This document shows positions 55,283 to 64,000 of a DNA stretch of 64,000 nucleotides, one piece after another. The stretch's first letter is position 1. Each line of letters opens with the position of its first letter. The notes under the pieces are model-generated. The model was not told the origin of the DNA. It saw only the letters and a list, made by a program, of their open reading frames with translations, and made no database searches. Source of the stretch: Aquabacterium sp. CECT 9606 (GTDB taxonomy: Bacteria; Pseudomonadota; Gammaproteobacteria; Burkholderiales; Burkholderiaceae_C). The stretch covers positions 434,001 through 498,000 of the forward strand of contig NZ_CAKKNB010000003.1 of assembly GCF_918741295.1 (NCBI RefSeq), written 5' to 3'. Both the position numbers and the translations under genes were made by a program.

Positions 55283-55879
55283 TCAATCCTCGCCTTCGCC
55301 CTCGTCCAGCAAGTCGTCGCCATCGCCCTCGGTGCGGCCTGCGCCTTCCAGGGTCTGCTTGATGTGCTGGAACAACTCGCGGAAACCACGCCCGCTGCGG
55401 TTTTCAGGCGCAGCAGCAAAGTCCTTGCGGGCATTGCGGATCAGGGCGCGCATCTTCTGCACGTCAGATTGCGGGTACTCGGCCACCCAGCGCGTCAAGG
55501 TGTTGTCATCGGCCACCAGTTCGGCACGCCAGCGTTCGGCGTCATGCAGGGCCAACGCATTGCGCGCATGGCCCAACTGGAACGAGGCCACGGCCTCCTT
55601 GATGGGCTCCGGATCGACACCGCGCAGCAGCTTGCCGATGTATTGCATCTGCCGGCGCTTGCCCTCGAAGGACTTGGTGCGCTTGTAGTCATCGACCGCA
55701 TCGCTCAGGGATTCGGGCAGGTCAATGTCTGCCAGGCGGTCTTTCGGCATGGTCACCAGGGCTTCGCCCAGGGCCTGCAGGTCGTGACTGTCCCGTTTGC
55801 GCTGCGATTTGCTCGGCCGACGGTAGCCGTTTTCGTCGACTTCGTCGTCGTCTGAGGGGGGAAACTGATCTTGATTCAT
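55283..55879 (-). CDS. darP: Ribosome-associated protein DarP (YjgA, DUF615)
   Basis: The 198-residue protein has the DUF615 layout: a charged start (DDDEVDENGYRRPSKSQRKR), LQALGEALVTMPKDRLADID, and an acidic tail (GDDLLDEGEGED). It binds late large-subunit assembly intermediates. ATG 55879 begins the conserved family sequence; a longer in-frame reading upstream would run into the divergent pmbA. Only 50 bp separate the two divergent starts. Confidence 0.9.
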   Translation of the reverse strand: MNQDQFPPSDDDEVDENGYRRPSKSQRKRDSHDLQALGEALVTMPKDRLADIDLPESLSDAVDDYKRTKSFEGKRRQMQYIGKLLRGVDPEPIKEAVASFQLGHARNALALHDAERWRAELVADDNTLTRWVAEYPQSDVQKMRALIRNARKDFAAAPENRSGRGFRELFQHIKQTLEGAGRTEGDGDDLLDEGEGED

Positions 55880-55929
55880 GTGGTCGCTATGATACGAGGT
55901 CACACCCCTCACCGTCGCGAACCGCATAC

Positions 55930-57339
55930 ATGGCCGCCAACAAATCCTCCAAGTCCTCTTCTTCCAACGCCAAGCAGCCCGACTTGTCCGGCTTTGCTTA
56001 CTCGCGCGATCAGTTTCAGCAATTGATCGAAGACGCCTTGAACCTGGCCCAGAAGCTGGGGGCGTCCGACGCCGCCGCCGAGGTCTCCGAAGGCATGGGG
56101 CTGTCGGTGTCGGTGCGCAAGGGAAAGCTTGAAAACGTCGAGCGCAACCGTGACAAATCCATCGGCATCTCGGTGTACCTGGGCCAGCGCCGGGGCAACG
56201 CCAGCACTTCCGATTTCTCACCCGCCGCGCTCGAACAAACCGTTCGCGCCGCCTACGACATCGCCCGCTTCACCGCCGAAGACCCGGCCGCCGGCCTGCC
56301 CGACGCCGAAGACCTGGCCACAGGGCGCGCCGCCAAGCGCGACCTGGACCTCTTCCACCCCTGGTCCATCGACGCCGCTCAGGCGGCCGAACTGGCGCGC
56401 CGCTGCGAAGACGCCGCCTTGACGGTCGACCCGCGCATCACCAACTCCGAAGGCGGCGGCGTGTCGGCCCAGCAATCGCACTTCCTGGCCGGCAACACGC
56501 GCGGTTTCCGGGGTGGTTACGCCAGCTCGCGCCACTCGCTGTCGGTCTCGCCCATCGCCGGCCGCGGCAACGACATGCAGCGCGACTTCTGGTATTCGTC
56601 CGAGCGCGATGCGCGCGATTTGGCCAAACCCGAGGTCATCGGCCGCTATGCCGCCGAGCGCGCGCTTGCCCGCCTCAAATCCCGCAAGATCGCCACCTGT
56701 GAAGTGCCGGTGCTGTTCGAATCACCCCTGGCCGCCGGTCTCCTGGGTGCCTATGTGCAAGCCACCAGTGGTGGCGCGCTGTACCGCAAGTCCACCTTTT
56801 TGCTCGACAGCCTGGGCACGCAAGTGCTGCCCAAGCACATCAACATCCTGGAGGATCCGCACATCCTCAAAGGCAAAGGCAGTGCCCCCTTCGACGACGA
56901 AGGCGTGCTGACCCGCAAACACCACGTGCTCAAGAACGGCGTCGTGCAAAGCTATTTCCTGTCGAGCTACTCGGCGCGCAAGCTGGGCATGAAGACCACC
57001 GGCCACGCTGGCGGCTCGCAAAATCTGATCCTGCAAAGCAAGCTGACCGACCCGAAGGACAACCTCAAGGCCATGCTCAAGAAGCTGCACCGCGGCCTCT
57101 TCGTGACTGAACTCATGGGCCAGGGCGTGAACTACGTGACGGGCGACTATTCGCGCGGTGCGGCCGGCTACTGGGTCGAGAACGGCAAGATCGCTTTCCC
57201 GGTCGAAGAGATCACCATCGCGGGCCACCTGGGCGAGATGTTCAAGCAGATCGTGGCCGTGGGCGCCGACGAGTACACCTACGGCAGCAAGACCGTGGGC
57301 TCCATCCTCATCGAGAAGATGAAGATCGCCGGGCATTGA
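55930..57339 (+). CDS. pmbA: Metalloprotease-like protein PmbA (TldE)
   Basis: The 469-residue protein belongs to the TldD/PmbA family and would pair with a TldD partner encoded elsewhere. Family landmarks include GLSVSVRKGKLENVERNRDK near 58-77, PEVIGRYAAERALARLKSRK in the middle and GVNYVTGDYSRGAAGYWVEN near the end. PmbA lacks the HExxxH zinc motif of TldD, and none is seen here. It is divergent from darP. Confidence 0.94.
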   Translation: MAANKSSKSSSSNAKQPDLSGFAYSRDQFQQLIEDALNLAQKLGASDAAAEVSEGMGLSVSVRKGKLENVERNRDKSIGISVYLGQRRGNASTSDFSPAALEQTVRAAYDIARFTAEDPAAGLPDAEDLATGRAAKRDLDLFHPWSIDAAQAAELARRCEDAALTVDPRITNSEGGGVSAQQSHFLAGNTRGFRGGYASSRHSLSVSPIAGRGNDMQRDFWYSSERDARDLAKPEVIGRYAAERALARLKSRKIATCEVPVLFESPLAAGLLGAYVQATSGGALYRKSTFLLDSLGTQVLPKHINILEDPHILKGKGSAPFDDEGVLTRKHHVLKNGVVQSYFLSSYSARKLGMKTTGHAGGSQNLILQSKLTDPKDNLKAMLKKLHRGLFVTELMGQGVNYVTGDYSRGAAGYWVENGKIAFPVEEITIAGHLGEMFKQIVAVGADEYTYGSKTVGSILIEKMKIAGH

Positions 57340-57472
57340 ACCCGGCAAATTGACGCAGGCGGGCAACACGGGAAAGCCCGCGCTTGCCCCGGTGCCGCCA
57401 ACGCACCCAGCGCTTCTAGAATGTTCGAACCAAGCCCCGCTTGAGCTTCAGACCATTCCCAGGAGACCCGCC

Positions 57473-58555
57473 ATGCAACGTCGTTCCTTCATCAACCGCG
57501 CTGGCCTGGCCGGTGTTCTGGCAGCCGGTGCCGCTCCCGCCATCGTCCGCGCCGAGCCCAATGTGCGCTGGCGCCTGGCCTCCAGCTTTCCCAAATCCCT
57601 GGACACCATCTTCGGCGCCGCCGAGGTTTTCACCAAGAAGATCAGCGAGATGTCGGGCGGCAAGTTCGTCATCTCGGTGCACGCCGGTGGCGAGCTGATG
57701 CCGGCCTTTGGCGTGGTCGATGGCGTTCAGAACGCCACGGTCGAGATGGCCCACACCGCGCCCTACTATTTCGTGGGCAAGGACGAAACCTTCGCCATTG
57801 GCAGCGCCATCCCCTTCGGCCTGAACTCGCGCCAGATGAGCGCCTGGATGTACGAAGGCAACGGCCTCAAGCTCATGCGAGAGTTCTACGCGCAGTACAA
57901 CATCATCAACTTCCCCGGTGGCAACACGGGCGCGCAAATGGGCGGCTGGTACCGCAAGCCCATCAAGTCGCTGGAAGACATGAAGGGCCTGAAGATGCGC
58001 ATTGGCGGCTTTGCCGGCAAGGTCATCGAACGCCTGGGTGCCATTCCGCAGAACCTGCCCGGCGGCGAGATCTACCAGGCCCTTGAAAAGGGCACCATCG
58101 ACGCTGCCGAGTGGGTCGGCCCTTATGACGACCAGAAGCTGGGCTTCCAGAAGGTGGCGCCTTTCTACCACTACCCCGGCTGGTGGGAAGGTGGCCCACA
58201 GCTGGACTTCTTCATCAACAACAAGGCCTTCAACGCCTTGCCGTCTGAATACAAGGCCATGATCGAAGCAGCTGCCTCGCATGCCCACGTCGAGATGCAG
58301 GCCAGATACGACGCCGCCAACCCGCTGGCGCTCAAGCAACTGGTGGCCGCCAAGGCGCAACTGGTGCAGATGCCCAAGTCGGTCATGGACGGGGCCTTCA
58401 AGGCCTCGATGGAGATCTACAGCGAGCTGAACACCAAGAACAAAAACTGGGCCAAGGTCTATGCCGACTACGCCAAGTTCCGTGCCGATCAGAACCTGTG
58501 GTTCCGCTTCACCGAAGCCACATTCGACCGGTACATGCAGGCCGCCAAGCTGTGA
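57473..58555 (+). CDS. dctP: TRAP transporter solute receptor DctP
   Basis: The 360-residue periplasmic receptor has a twin-arginine-like signal (MQRRSFINRAGLAGVLAAGA) and the DctP/TakP body: WRLASSFPKSLDTIFGAAEV, KSLEDMKGLKMRIGGFAGKV and GTIDAAEWVGPYDDQKLGFQ. The AEWVGPYDD segment and WWEGGPQLDFF resemble TakP-type receptors for 2-oxo acids. AGGAG before ATG 57473 supports the start. The permease genes dctM and dctQ are encoded convergently just downstream. Confidence 0.9.
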   Translation: MQRRSFINRAGLAGVLAAGAAPAIVRAEPNVRWRLASSFPKSLDTIFGAAEVFTKKISEMSGGKFVISVHAGGELMPAFGVVDGVQNATVEMAHTAPYYFVGKDETFAIGSAIPFGLNSRQMSAWMYEGNGLKLMREFYAQYNIINFPGGNTGAQMGGWYRKPIKSLEDMKGLKMRIGGFAGKVIERLGAIPQNLPGGEIYQALEKGTIDAAEWVGPYDDQKLGFQKVAPFYHYPGWWEGGPQLDFFINNKAFNALPSEYKAMIEAAASHAHVEMQARYDAANPLALKQLVAAKAQLVQMPKSVMDGAFKASMEIYSELNTKNKNWAKVYADYAKFRADQNLWFRFTEATFDRYMQAAKL

Positions 58556-58592
58556 CCTGAGGCCCAAGCCAGGCCGGCCCAGGCCCTTTTGA

Positions 58593-60065
58593 TCAAGGGG
58601 CCTCGGGCACGGGCAGGCCGCCGTCAGATGCCGCTGATGCCGCGTCGTCCACAGGACCTGACAGGTCGGCCGGCATCTCAATCTGGACGTTGTCCACATC
58701 GACCGCGGTTTCTTTGTCCAGCCAGTAGGTGACCGACTGGGGCCAGAAGATCACCACCGCCACCAGCATCAACTGCATCACCACCCAGGGAATGGCACCC
58801 AGGTAGATGTCGCGCGACAGGATGGGTTTGCTGATCGCGCCGCTTTTGAAGATTTGGTCGGCAATGCCCCGCAGGTAGAACAGCGCGAAGCCAAACGGCG
58901 GGTGCATGAAGCTGGTCTGCATGTTCACGCACAACAACACACCGAACCACACCAGGTCGATGCCCAGCTTCTGGGCCACGGGGGCCAGCAGCGGGATGAT
59001 GATGAAGGCGATCTCGAAGAAGTCGAGGAAGAACGCCAGGAAGAACACGAAGATGTTCACCGCGATCAGAAAGCCCAACTGGCCGCCCGGCAGGTGCGAC
59101 AACATGTGCTCGACCCAGCGGTTGCCATCCAGGCCCTGAAAAACCAGCGAGAACACGCTGGAGCCCACCAGGATGAAGATGACCATGGCCGTGACGCGCA
59201 TGGTGCTGTCCATGGCCTGCCACAACAAGCTCACCGTCAGGCGCTTGTGGATGGCGGCCAGCACGATGGCACCCAGCGCGCCCAAAGCACCAGCCTCGGT
59301 CGGCGTGGCCAGCCCCATGAAGATGGTGCCCAGCACCATGAAGATCAGCACGACCGAGGGCACCATGCCCCAAAGCACTTTCTTCCACAGGCCCCAGCCC
59401 CGTTGCAAGCGGGCCTCTGGCGGCAACGGTGGCACCAATTTCGGGTAGAAGATCGCAATCAGCGCGGTGTAGGCCAGGAACATGCCTGTCTGCATCAGCG
59501 AGGGGCCAATGGCCCCCTTGTACATGTCGCCCACGGAACGGCCCAACTGGTCGGCCAACACCACCAGCACCAGCGAGGGTGGGATCAACTGGGTGATGGT
59601 GCCCGAGGCGGCGATCACGCCGGTGGCATAGCGCATGCTGTAGCCGTACCGCACCATGATCGGCAAGGAGATCACGCCCATGGCGATGACGCTGGCGGCC
59701 ACCGTGCCCGTGATGGCGCCCAGGATGGCCCCCACGATGATCACGGCAAAGCCAAGCCCTCCAGGCCGGCGGCCGAACAATTGCCCCGTGCCCTCCAGCA
59801 GGTCTTCTGCCAGGCCACAGCGCTCAAGCACCGCGCCCATGAAGGTGAAAAACGGGATGGACAGCAACAGCTCGTTGGACACGATGCCAAACAAGCGAAG
59901 CGGCAGGTTGCCCATGAACTCGATCGGCAGGATGCCCAAGGCCACAGCGCCGTAGCCAAAAGCCAGACCCAGGCCGGCCAGCGAAAACGCCACCGGAAAA
60001 CCAAAGAGCATGACCAGCACCAGCGCGCCAAACATCAATGGCGCCATGTGTTCCAGAGTGATCAC
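58593..60065 (-). CDS. dctM: TRAP transporter large permease DctM
   Basis: The 490-residue permease has about twelve membrane helices and family landmarks ASGTITQLIPPSLVLVVLAD and GLATPTEAGALGALGAIVLA. NMQTSFMHPPFGFALFYLRG is typical of the long DctM form. I chose GTG 60065, which overlaps the dctQ stop in a GTGA, over ATG 60047; a much longer frame would run across dctQ. The last 45 residues are a soluble acidic tail not usual for the family. Confidence 0.9.
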   Translation of the reverse strand: MITLEHMAPLMFGALVLVMLFGFPVAFSLAGLGLAFGYGAVALGILPIEFMGNLPLRLFGIVSNELLLSIPFFTFMGAVLERCGLAEDLLEGTGQLFGRRPGGLGFAVIIVGAILGAITGTVAASVIAMGVISLPIMVRYGYSMRYATGVIAASGTITQLIPPSLVLVVLADQLGRSVGDMYKGAIGPSLMQTGMFLAYTALIAIFYPKLVPPLPPEARLQRGWGLWKKVLWGMVPSVVLIFMVLGTIFMGLATPTEAGALGALGAIVLAAIHKRLTVSLLWQAMDSTMRVTAMVIFILVGSSVFSLVFQGLDGNRWVEHMLSHLPGGQLGFLIAVNIFVFFLAFFLDFFEIAFIIIPLLAPVAQKLGIDLVWFGVLLCVNMQTSFMHPPFGFALFYLRGIADQIFKSGAISKPILSRDIYLGAIPWVVMQLMLVAVVIFWPQSVTYWLDKETAVDVDNVQIEMPADLSGPVDDAASAASDGGLPVPEAP

Positions 60066-60604
60066 TGCAACGGTCTTTCGTAGTGGGTGTCCATGTTGTA
60101 GGTGCCGCGCAAATAACCCACGCGTTTGATGATCTCGGACACCGCCTGCAAGGCCAGCAGCGCAAAACCCATGGGAATCATCGCCTTGATCGGCCAGCGC
60201 AACAGGCCGCCCGCGCTGGGCGACACTTCTTGCTGCACATACGAATCGTGGACCATGTGGACGCACAGCCAGCCGGTGATCAGGCACACCGGCAATAACA
60301 CCAGAAGCAGCCCCAGCAGGTCGATCCAGGCCCGAGTGCGGGGGGCGCGCGAACCGTAAATCACGTCAACCCGAACGTGCTCATTCAGCTTGAGCAGCGC
60401 TGGCGCGCCCAGGAACACGGCCGCGCCAAACAGGTACCACTGCGCCTCCAGCCAGGCATTGGAGCCCAGGTTGAAGGTGTAGCGGATCAGGGCGTTGCCC
60501 GCGCTGAGGGCACACGCCAGCGCCAGCATCCACGCGGCCAGGTGGCCCAGGCGCACCGACAGGGCATCGACCCCTCGAACGAAGAGATGGCTCACCTGAC
60601 CCAT
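60062..60604 (-). CDS. dctQ: TRAP transporter small permease DctQ
   Basis: The 180-residue protein has four membrane helices and the family segment WLEAQWYLFGAAVFLGAPAL followed by NEHVRVDVIYGSRAPRTRAW. It overlaps dctM by 4 bp and forms the DctQM sodium-driven importer with it. The gap to the upstream DUF442-type gene is 13 bp, so that gene may be on the same transcript. Confidence 0.9.
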   Translation of the reverse strand: MGQVSHLFVRGVDALSVRLGHLAAWMLALACALSAGNALIRYTFNLGSNAWLEAQWYLFGAAVFLGAPALLKLNEHVRVDVIYGSRAPRTRAWIDLLGLLLVLLPVCLITGWLCVHMVHDSYVQQEVSPSAGGLLRWPIKAMIPMGFALLALQAVSEIIKRVGYLRGTYNMDTHYERPLQ

Positions 60605-60617
60605 GGCCTGGCGCGCC

Positions 60618-60971
60618 TCAGCCCAATGCCACAGCTTGGCTGAACAGGCGCGAAGAGCGGGCCCCGCTGCGGCAGAACATCAATGTGGGGCGCGGCAAGG
60701 TCTTGAGCAACTCAGCGGCCTGGGCGATCTCTTCGGGCGACTGGTAACCGCCCTGCACTGGCAGGTAGGCGTAGGCCAAGCCAGCGGCCTTGGCAGCGGC
60801 TTCGATGGCGCTGGTGGTGGGTTGGTCGGGGCCACCTTCAAAATCGGGGCGGTTGTTGACGACGCTCTTGAAACCAGCGGCGGCCACGGCGGCCATGGCT
60901 TCGGGCGTCAACTGAGGTGCCACGCAAACGTCTTCGCTCACGGCTTGGATCGGCAGGTTCTCGGACATCAT
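60618..60971 (-). CDS. DUF442/TIGR01244 phosphatase-like or sulfurtransferase-like protein
   Basis: The 117-residue protein has a cysteine phosphatase-type loop, MFCRSGARSS, near residues 98-107, and the family segment DVCVAPQLTPEAMAAVAAAG. Members are called beta-lactamase-hydrolase-like or sulfur transferases; BLH-type relatives oxidise sulfide when fused to other domains. It stands alone here between yqeY and dctQ. The active-site Cys is intact, unlike in the rhodanese at 2,241. Confidence 0.8.
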   Translation of the reverse strand: MMSENLPIQAVSEDVCVAPQLTPEAMAAVAAAGFKSVVNNRPDFEGGPDQPTTSAIEAAAKAAGLAYAYLPVQGGYQSPEEIAQAAELLKTLPRPTLMFCRSGARSSRLFSQAVALG

Positions 60972-60992
60972 CTTCCCCTTAGGTTGAAACGT

Positions 60993-61439
60993 TCAGCCGG
61001 CCAAAGCGGCCTTGACCGCGGCGGAGACCAGGCCCATGTCGGCCTTGCCAGCCAGGCGCTGCTTGACCGCACCCATGACTTTACCCATGTCGCCAGGACC
61101 AGAGGCACCCAGCTCTGCGACGATGGCCTTGACTTCGGCATTCACCTCGTCGGCCGACAGGCGCTGAGGCAGGTAGGCCTCCAGCACACCGATCTCGAAG
61201 GCTTCCTTCTCGGCCAAGTCAACCCGGCCGGCGGCCTGGAATTGCTGGTGCGAATCCTTGCGCTGCTTCAGGAGCTTGTCCACGATGGCCACCGTGGCGG
61301 CGTCGTCCAGCGTGATGCGCTCGTCAACTTCCTTTTGCTTCATGGCGGCCAGCAACATGCGGATGGCGCCCAGGCGCTCAGCCTCTTTGGCGCGCATGGC
61401 GTTCTTCATGTCTTCGGTGATCCGGTCTTTCAAGCTCAT
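60993..61439 (-). CDS. yqeY: GatB/YqeY-domain protein
   Basis: The 148-residue protein matches the stand-alone GatB/YqeY family, a helical domain resembling the tail of the amidotransferase GatB: SLKDRITEDMKNAMRAKEAE, LEAYLPQRLSADEVNAEVKA and GDMGKVMGAVKQRLAGKADM. Its role is not settled. It follows rpsU, a common order in betaproteobacteria, with a hairpin between. Confidence 0.92.
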   Translation of the reverse strand: MSLKDRITEDMKNAMRAKEAERLGAIRMLLAAMKQKEVDERITLDDAATVAIVDKLLKQRKDSHQQFQAAGRVDLAEKEAFEIGVLEAYLPQRLSADEVNAEVKAIVAELGASGPGDMGKVMGAVKQRLAGKADMGLVSAAVKAALAG

Positions 61440-61470
61440 GGTTGGCTCCTATTCTTGTTCAGAAACAACA

Positions 61471-61500
61471 AAGCCCGCATGGGCGTCCCCGCGCGGGCTT
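61471..61500 (-). terminator. Terminator or attenuator between rpsU and yqeY
   Basis: An 8-bp stem (61471-61478 with 61493-61500) is followed on the - strand by TTGTTGTTTCT. It would reduce read-through from the highly expressed rpsU into yqeY. Confidence 0.6.
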
Positions 61501-61561
61501 GTTCAGTCAGCGACCGTGGGAAGCGTTAGCCACCGCAAGCAGTCGGACAGGGAAACTGTGC

Positions 61562-61774
61562 TTAGTACAGCTTTTTGGGCAGCTGCATGCTGCGCACGCG
61601 CTTGTAGTGGCGCTTGACGGCGGCTGCCTTCTTGCGCTTACGCTCAGCGGTGGGCTTTTCGTAGAACTCGCGGGCGCGCAGTTCGGTCAGCAAGCCGAGC
61701 TTTTCAATGGTGCGCTTGAAGCGGCGCAGAGCCACGTCGAACGGCTCGTTTTCCTTGACACGGATGGTCGTCAT
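61562..61774 (-). CDS. rpsU: Ribosomal protein S21
   Basis: The 70-residue protein is S21 of the small subunit: [40 protein letters not shown] and a basic end. S21 helps in mRNA binding at initiation. It is complete and of normal length. yqeY follows; folK lies 236 bp upstream on the same strand. Confidence 0.97.
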
Positions 61775-62010
61775 TGATCAATCACTTTCAGTATGAATGC
61801 ATTCACAGGGTCAACGTGCGCCATTGAAAGCACCACAAAGGCAAACCACCCGGGCCAGGGCCCGTTCCCAGTTTCCGCGGAGGAAACGGGCATGCCCCAC
61901 GGGGATTGCCATTGTCGAGCTTTGTCAAGCCGCCTGCTTGTTTTTGTCAACAATCAAGCGTTTATTTTGACCCACCAACAAAGCCAGAGATTCTACTGCG
62001 AATTTCTGGG
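61775..62010. other. Intergenic region upstream of rpsU
   Basis: This 236-bp stretch holds a palindrome TGAATGCATTCA (61794-61805) just upstream of the rpsU start and a 9-bp hairpin with one bulged base (61867-61890). The palindrome may be an operator or leader element for rpsU, and the hairpin may end the pcnB-folK transcript. No small gene is supported here. Confidence 0.45.
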
Positions 62011-62514
62011 TTATTCCAGCGAAATCCCCTGGGAGGCTGCCAATTTGGCCCTTTCAGGGCCTGGCAAGGGTATCGGATCGGTGGATTTGGGTGGTAATTG
62101 ACCCAACAACTGGGCCAAGGGTTCTTGCACAAAAGCCCGCTCGGTCATCCTGGGATGGGGCAGGATCAAGGCTGCGGAGTGGCGCATCGCGCCCTCCATC
62201 CACAGCAAATCCAGATCCAGGGTGCGGGGTGCGAGCGGTTCGGGGCGCTCCCGTCCCAAGGTCAATTCGATGGCCAGCAAGGCATTCAGCAACTCGTGCG
62301 GCGCCAAGGATGTGCTCACGGCGGCCACCGCGTTGAGGTAATCAGGGCCCTCCGTGCCGACCGGCTTCGTCACGTAAAACGAAGACACGCCCTCCAGGCT
62401 GGTCCAGGGCAAGGCCTGGAGTTGCACCAACGCCTCTTGCAGATTCTGGCGGGCCGGGCCCAGGTTGGCGCCCAGGCCCACAAAGGCCCGAAAGCGGGGC
62501 AGGCCTTCAATCAC
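62011..62514 (-). CDS. folK: HPPK, 2-amino-4-hydroxy-6-hydroxymethyldihydropteridine pyrophosphokinase
   Basis: The 167-residue enzyme transfers pyrophosphate from ATP to hydroxymethyldihydropterin in folate synthesis. It has FVGLGANLGPARQNLQEALV at the start, GPDYLNAVAAVSTSLAPHEL and the ATP/metal motif LAPRTLDLDLLWMEG with the conserved Asp pair. GTG 62514 is chosen because GGAGG lies 5 nt upstream, overlapping the end of pcnB; a longer frame would overlap pcnB by 150 bp. Confidence 0.93.
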   Translation of the reverse strand: MIEGLPRFRAFVGLGANLGPARQNLQEALVQLQALPWTSLEGVSSFYVTKPVGTEGPDYLNAVAAVSTSLAPHELLNALLAIELTLGRERPEPLAPRTLDLDLLWMEGAMRHSAALILPHPRMTERAFVQEPLAQLLGQLPPKSTDPIPLPGPERAKLAASQGISLE

Positions 62515-62515
62515 C

Positions 62516-64000
62516 CTAGCCTCCGTCGTTGGATGGCGCGCTGTCAACCGCACTGCCACCCTCGCCTTCACTGGGCTTGCGACGACGCCGGCGGCGCTTC
62601 TTGGCGGCTGGGCCGGGGCCGGCGTCGGACGCGAAGCCTTCGTCGCTGGCCGCCGAACTGGCATGGGCATTGGCGCTTGAACGGTTGCCCGTCCGAGGGC
62701 CTTGGGCAGCGCGCTTGGCCGACTCTTGCTGGCGCGCCACGTCCATCAGTTCGCGGCGTTCGTCGTTGTCGGCCAGCGAGAAGTCTTCCCACCAGGTGGC
62801 CAGTTCCTGGTCGGCTTCGCCTGATTGGGCGCGCAGACGCAGGAAATCAAAGCCTGCGCGGAAGCGCGGCTGCTCGACCAGGGTGAGCGGCCCGCTGCCC
62901 ACGCGCTTGTCAAAGCGCGGTTGCATCGTCCAGATCTCGCGCATGTCGGACGCCAGCTTGCCGCGCCCGGAAATGTCGCCAATGCGGGCGTCGAACACCG
63001 CATCGGTCGCGGCTTGCAGGGCTGGGAAGGCGGGCTCGCCCTTGGCCAGATTGCGTTTCCAGTGGTCCAGCACGTCATGCCACAACAGGCAGGCGAGCAG
63101 GAAGCTGGGCGCCACAGGCTTGCCTTCAGAGACGCGGCGGTCGGTGTCGTTCAAGGCCAGCTTGACGAATTGCTCGCGGCCAGGATGGCGGCGAGCCTCA
63201 TCAAACACGGCGTCCAGGATGGGGAACACACCACGATCCAGTCCCAGCTTGCGCAATTGATCCAGCGACGCCTGGGCGTGCCCTGTCTGCAACAGCTTGA
63301 TCATCTCGTCAAACAGGCGCGATTGCGGCACATTGGCCAGCAGCTCGGACATGGCCAACAAGGGCTCGCGCGTTTTGGCTTCGATCTCGAAGTTCAGCTT
63401 GGCGGCGAAACGCACCACGCGGATGATGCGCACCGGGTCTTCCCGGTAGCGCACATCGGGCACGCCGATCATGCGCAGCACCTTCTTCTTGATGTCCTTG
63501 ATGCCGCCGTGGTAGTCCACCACCACGCCCGTGCTGGGGTCGTAGTACATGGCGTTGACGGTGAAGTCGCGCCGCGCCGAGTCCTGGTCCTGCGGGCCCC
63601 AGACGTTGTCACGCAGCACACGGCCGCTGCCATCGACCACATGGGACTTGCCGGCCAGCTCGGATCGCGAGGTCTTTTCGTTGCCGGCCACCTGTTCGGC
63701 CGCGTCGGCGTCCAGGTAGGCACGGAAGGTGGAAACCTCGATCACCTCGTTGTCGCGGCCGCGGCCAAACACCACGTGGACGATGCGAAAACGGCGCCCG
63801 ATGATGAAAGCGCGCCGGAACAGGCCCTTGACCTGCTCAGGCGTGGCGTTGGTGGCCACATCGAAATCCTTGGGCCGCAGTCCAACCAACAAATCGCGCA
63901 CGGCACCGCCCACGATGTAAGCCTCGAAACCGGCTTCTTGCAAAGTGGTGCAGACCTTGACCGCGCGGTCGTCCACCAGGCTGGGGTCAATGCCATGCTC
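62516..64000 (-). CDS. pcnB: Poly(A) polymerase I (N-terminus outside window)
   Basis: The frame is open to the right edge, so the N-terminus is missing; the visible part reads on through GIDPSLVDDRAVKVCTTLQE. The nucleotidyltransferase core is clear: AYIVGGAVRDLLVGLRPKDF with the catalytic DFDV pair, then RRDFTVNAMYYDPSTGVVVD. The C-terminal tail (AAKKRRRRRRKPSEGEGG) is basic, as in PcnB. It adds poly(A) tails that promote RNA decay. folK starts 1 bp after the stop. Confidence 0.94.
   Translation of the reverse strand, partial: EHGIDPSLVDDRAVKVCTTLQEAGFEAYIVGGAVRDLLVGLRPKDFDVATNATPEQVKGLFRRAFIIGRRFRIVHVVFGRGRDNEVIEVSTFRAYLDADAAEQVAGNEKTSRSELAGKSHVVDGSGRVLRDNVWGPQDQDSARRDFTVNAMYYDPSTGVVVDYHGGIKDIKKKVLRMIGVPDVRYREDPVRIIRVVRFAAKLNFEIEAKTREPLLAMSELLANVPQSRLFDEMIKLLQTGHAQASLDQLRKLGLDRGVFPILDAVFDEARRHPGREQFVKLALNDTDRRVSEGKPVAPSFLLACLLWHDVLDHWKRNLAKGEPAFPALQAATDAVFDARIGDISGRGKLASDMREIWTMQPRFDKRVGSGPLTLVEQPRFRAGFDFLRLRAQSGEADQELATWWEDFSLADNDERRELMDVARQQESAKRAAQGPRTGNRSSANAHASSAASDEGFASDAGPGPAAKKRRRRRRKPSEGEGGSAVDSAPSNDGG

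Noticed and set aside
57328..57381. Hairpins after pmbA as a terminator
   Set aside because: Two short GC stems (57328-57346 and 57359-57381) are present but have no T-run, so I could not separate a terminator from chance pairing in GC-rich DNA.
58854..60083. Long + strand frame opposite dctM
   Set aside because: Translation is His/Gln/Asp-rich mirror sequence of a membrane protein and carries no known domain.

Overview
The window is high-GC DNA from a betaproteobacterium of the order Burkholderiales. The gene orders trmJ-cysE, mog-darP-pmbA, rpsU-yqeY and pcnB-folK, the complete System I ccm operon and the family-2A encapsulin all fit an Aquabacterium/Rubrivivax/Leptothrix-like member, but the genus is my inference. 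Coding density is high. I saw no tRNA, rRNA, CRISPR array, insertion sequence or prophage.

Region 1 (about 150-12,330) is a periplasmic redox cluster. A sigma-54 activator without a sensory domain lies beside a cytochrome b561 and a rhodanese-like protein that lacks the catalytic cysteine. Divergent to these runs a long + strand series: a DUF1549/DUF1553 haem protein and a DUF1501 Tat protein (a pair best known from Planctomycetes), three c-type cytochromes, a periplasmic peroxiredoxin, an SMP-30-like beta-propeller, a broken cytochrome c' gene, a DUF1554-like secreted protein and a solute-binding-like protein. The 384-bp gap between the two arms carries two sigma-54 -24/-12 elements facing opposite ways and an IHF-consensus site. 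Region 2 (12,346-18,941, - strand) is ccmABCDEFGHI, which would attach haem to the cytochromes next door.

Region 3 (19,179-28,086) is a tripartite RND efflux system of the MdtABC type with its own outer-membrane factor. Region 4 (28,108-38,284) is a sulfur island: cysB, cysA, cysW, cysT and two sulfate-binding proteins on the - strand, and divergently an EpsC-type serine O-acetyltransferase, a family-2A encapsulin shell (SrpI) and its cysteine-desulfurase cargo with a 240-residue disordered N-terminal extension. This is the most striking system in the window: a protein nanocompartment for sulfur beside the sulfate-uptake regulon.

Region 5 (38,342-47,226) holds an Anbu proteasome-like peptidase translationally coupled to mutS, suhB, trmJ, cysE and a PAS-GGDEF-EAL protein. 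Region 6 (47,283-54,650) is an RDD/SpoIIM/DUF4129/DUF4350/MoxR/DUF58 membrane cluster followed by a DUF805 protein with a pilin-like C-terminal helix. Region 7 (54,665-64,000) holds mog, darP, pmbA, a TRAP transporter (dctP, dctM, dctQ), a DUF442-type phosphatase/sulfurtransferase-like protein, yqeY, rpsU, folK and pcnB, the last cut by the window edge.
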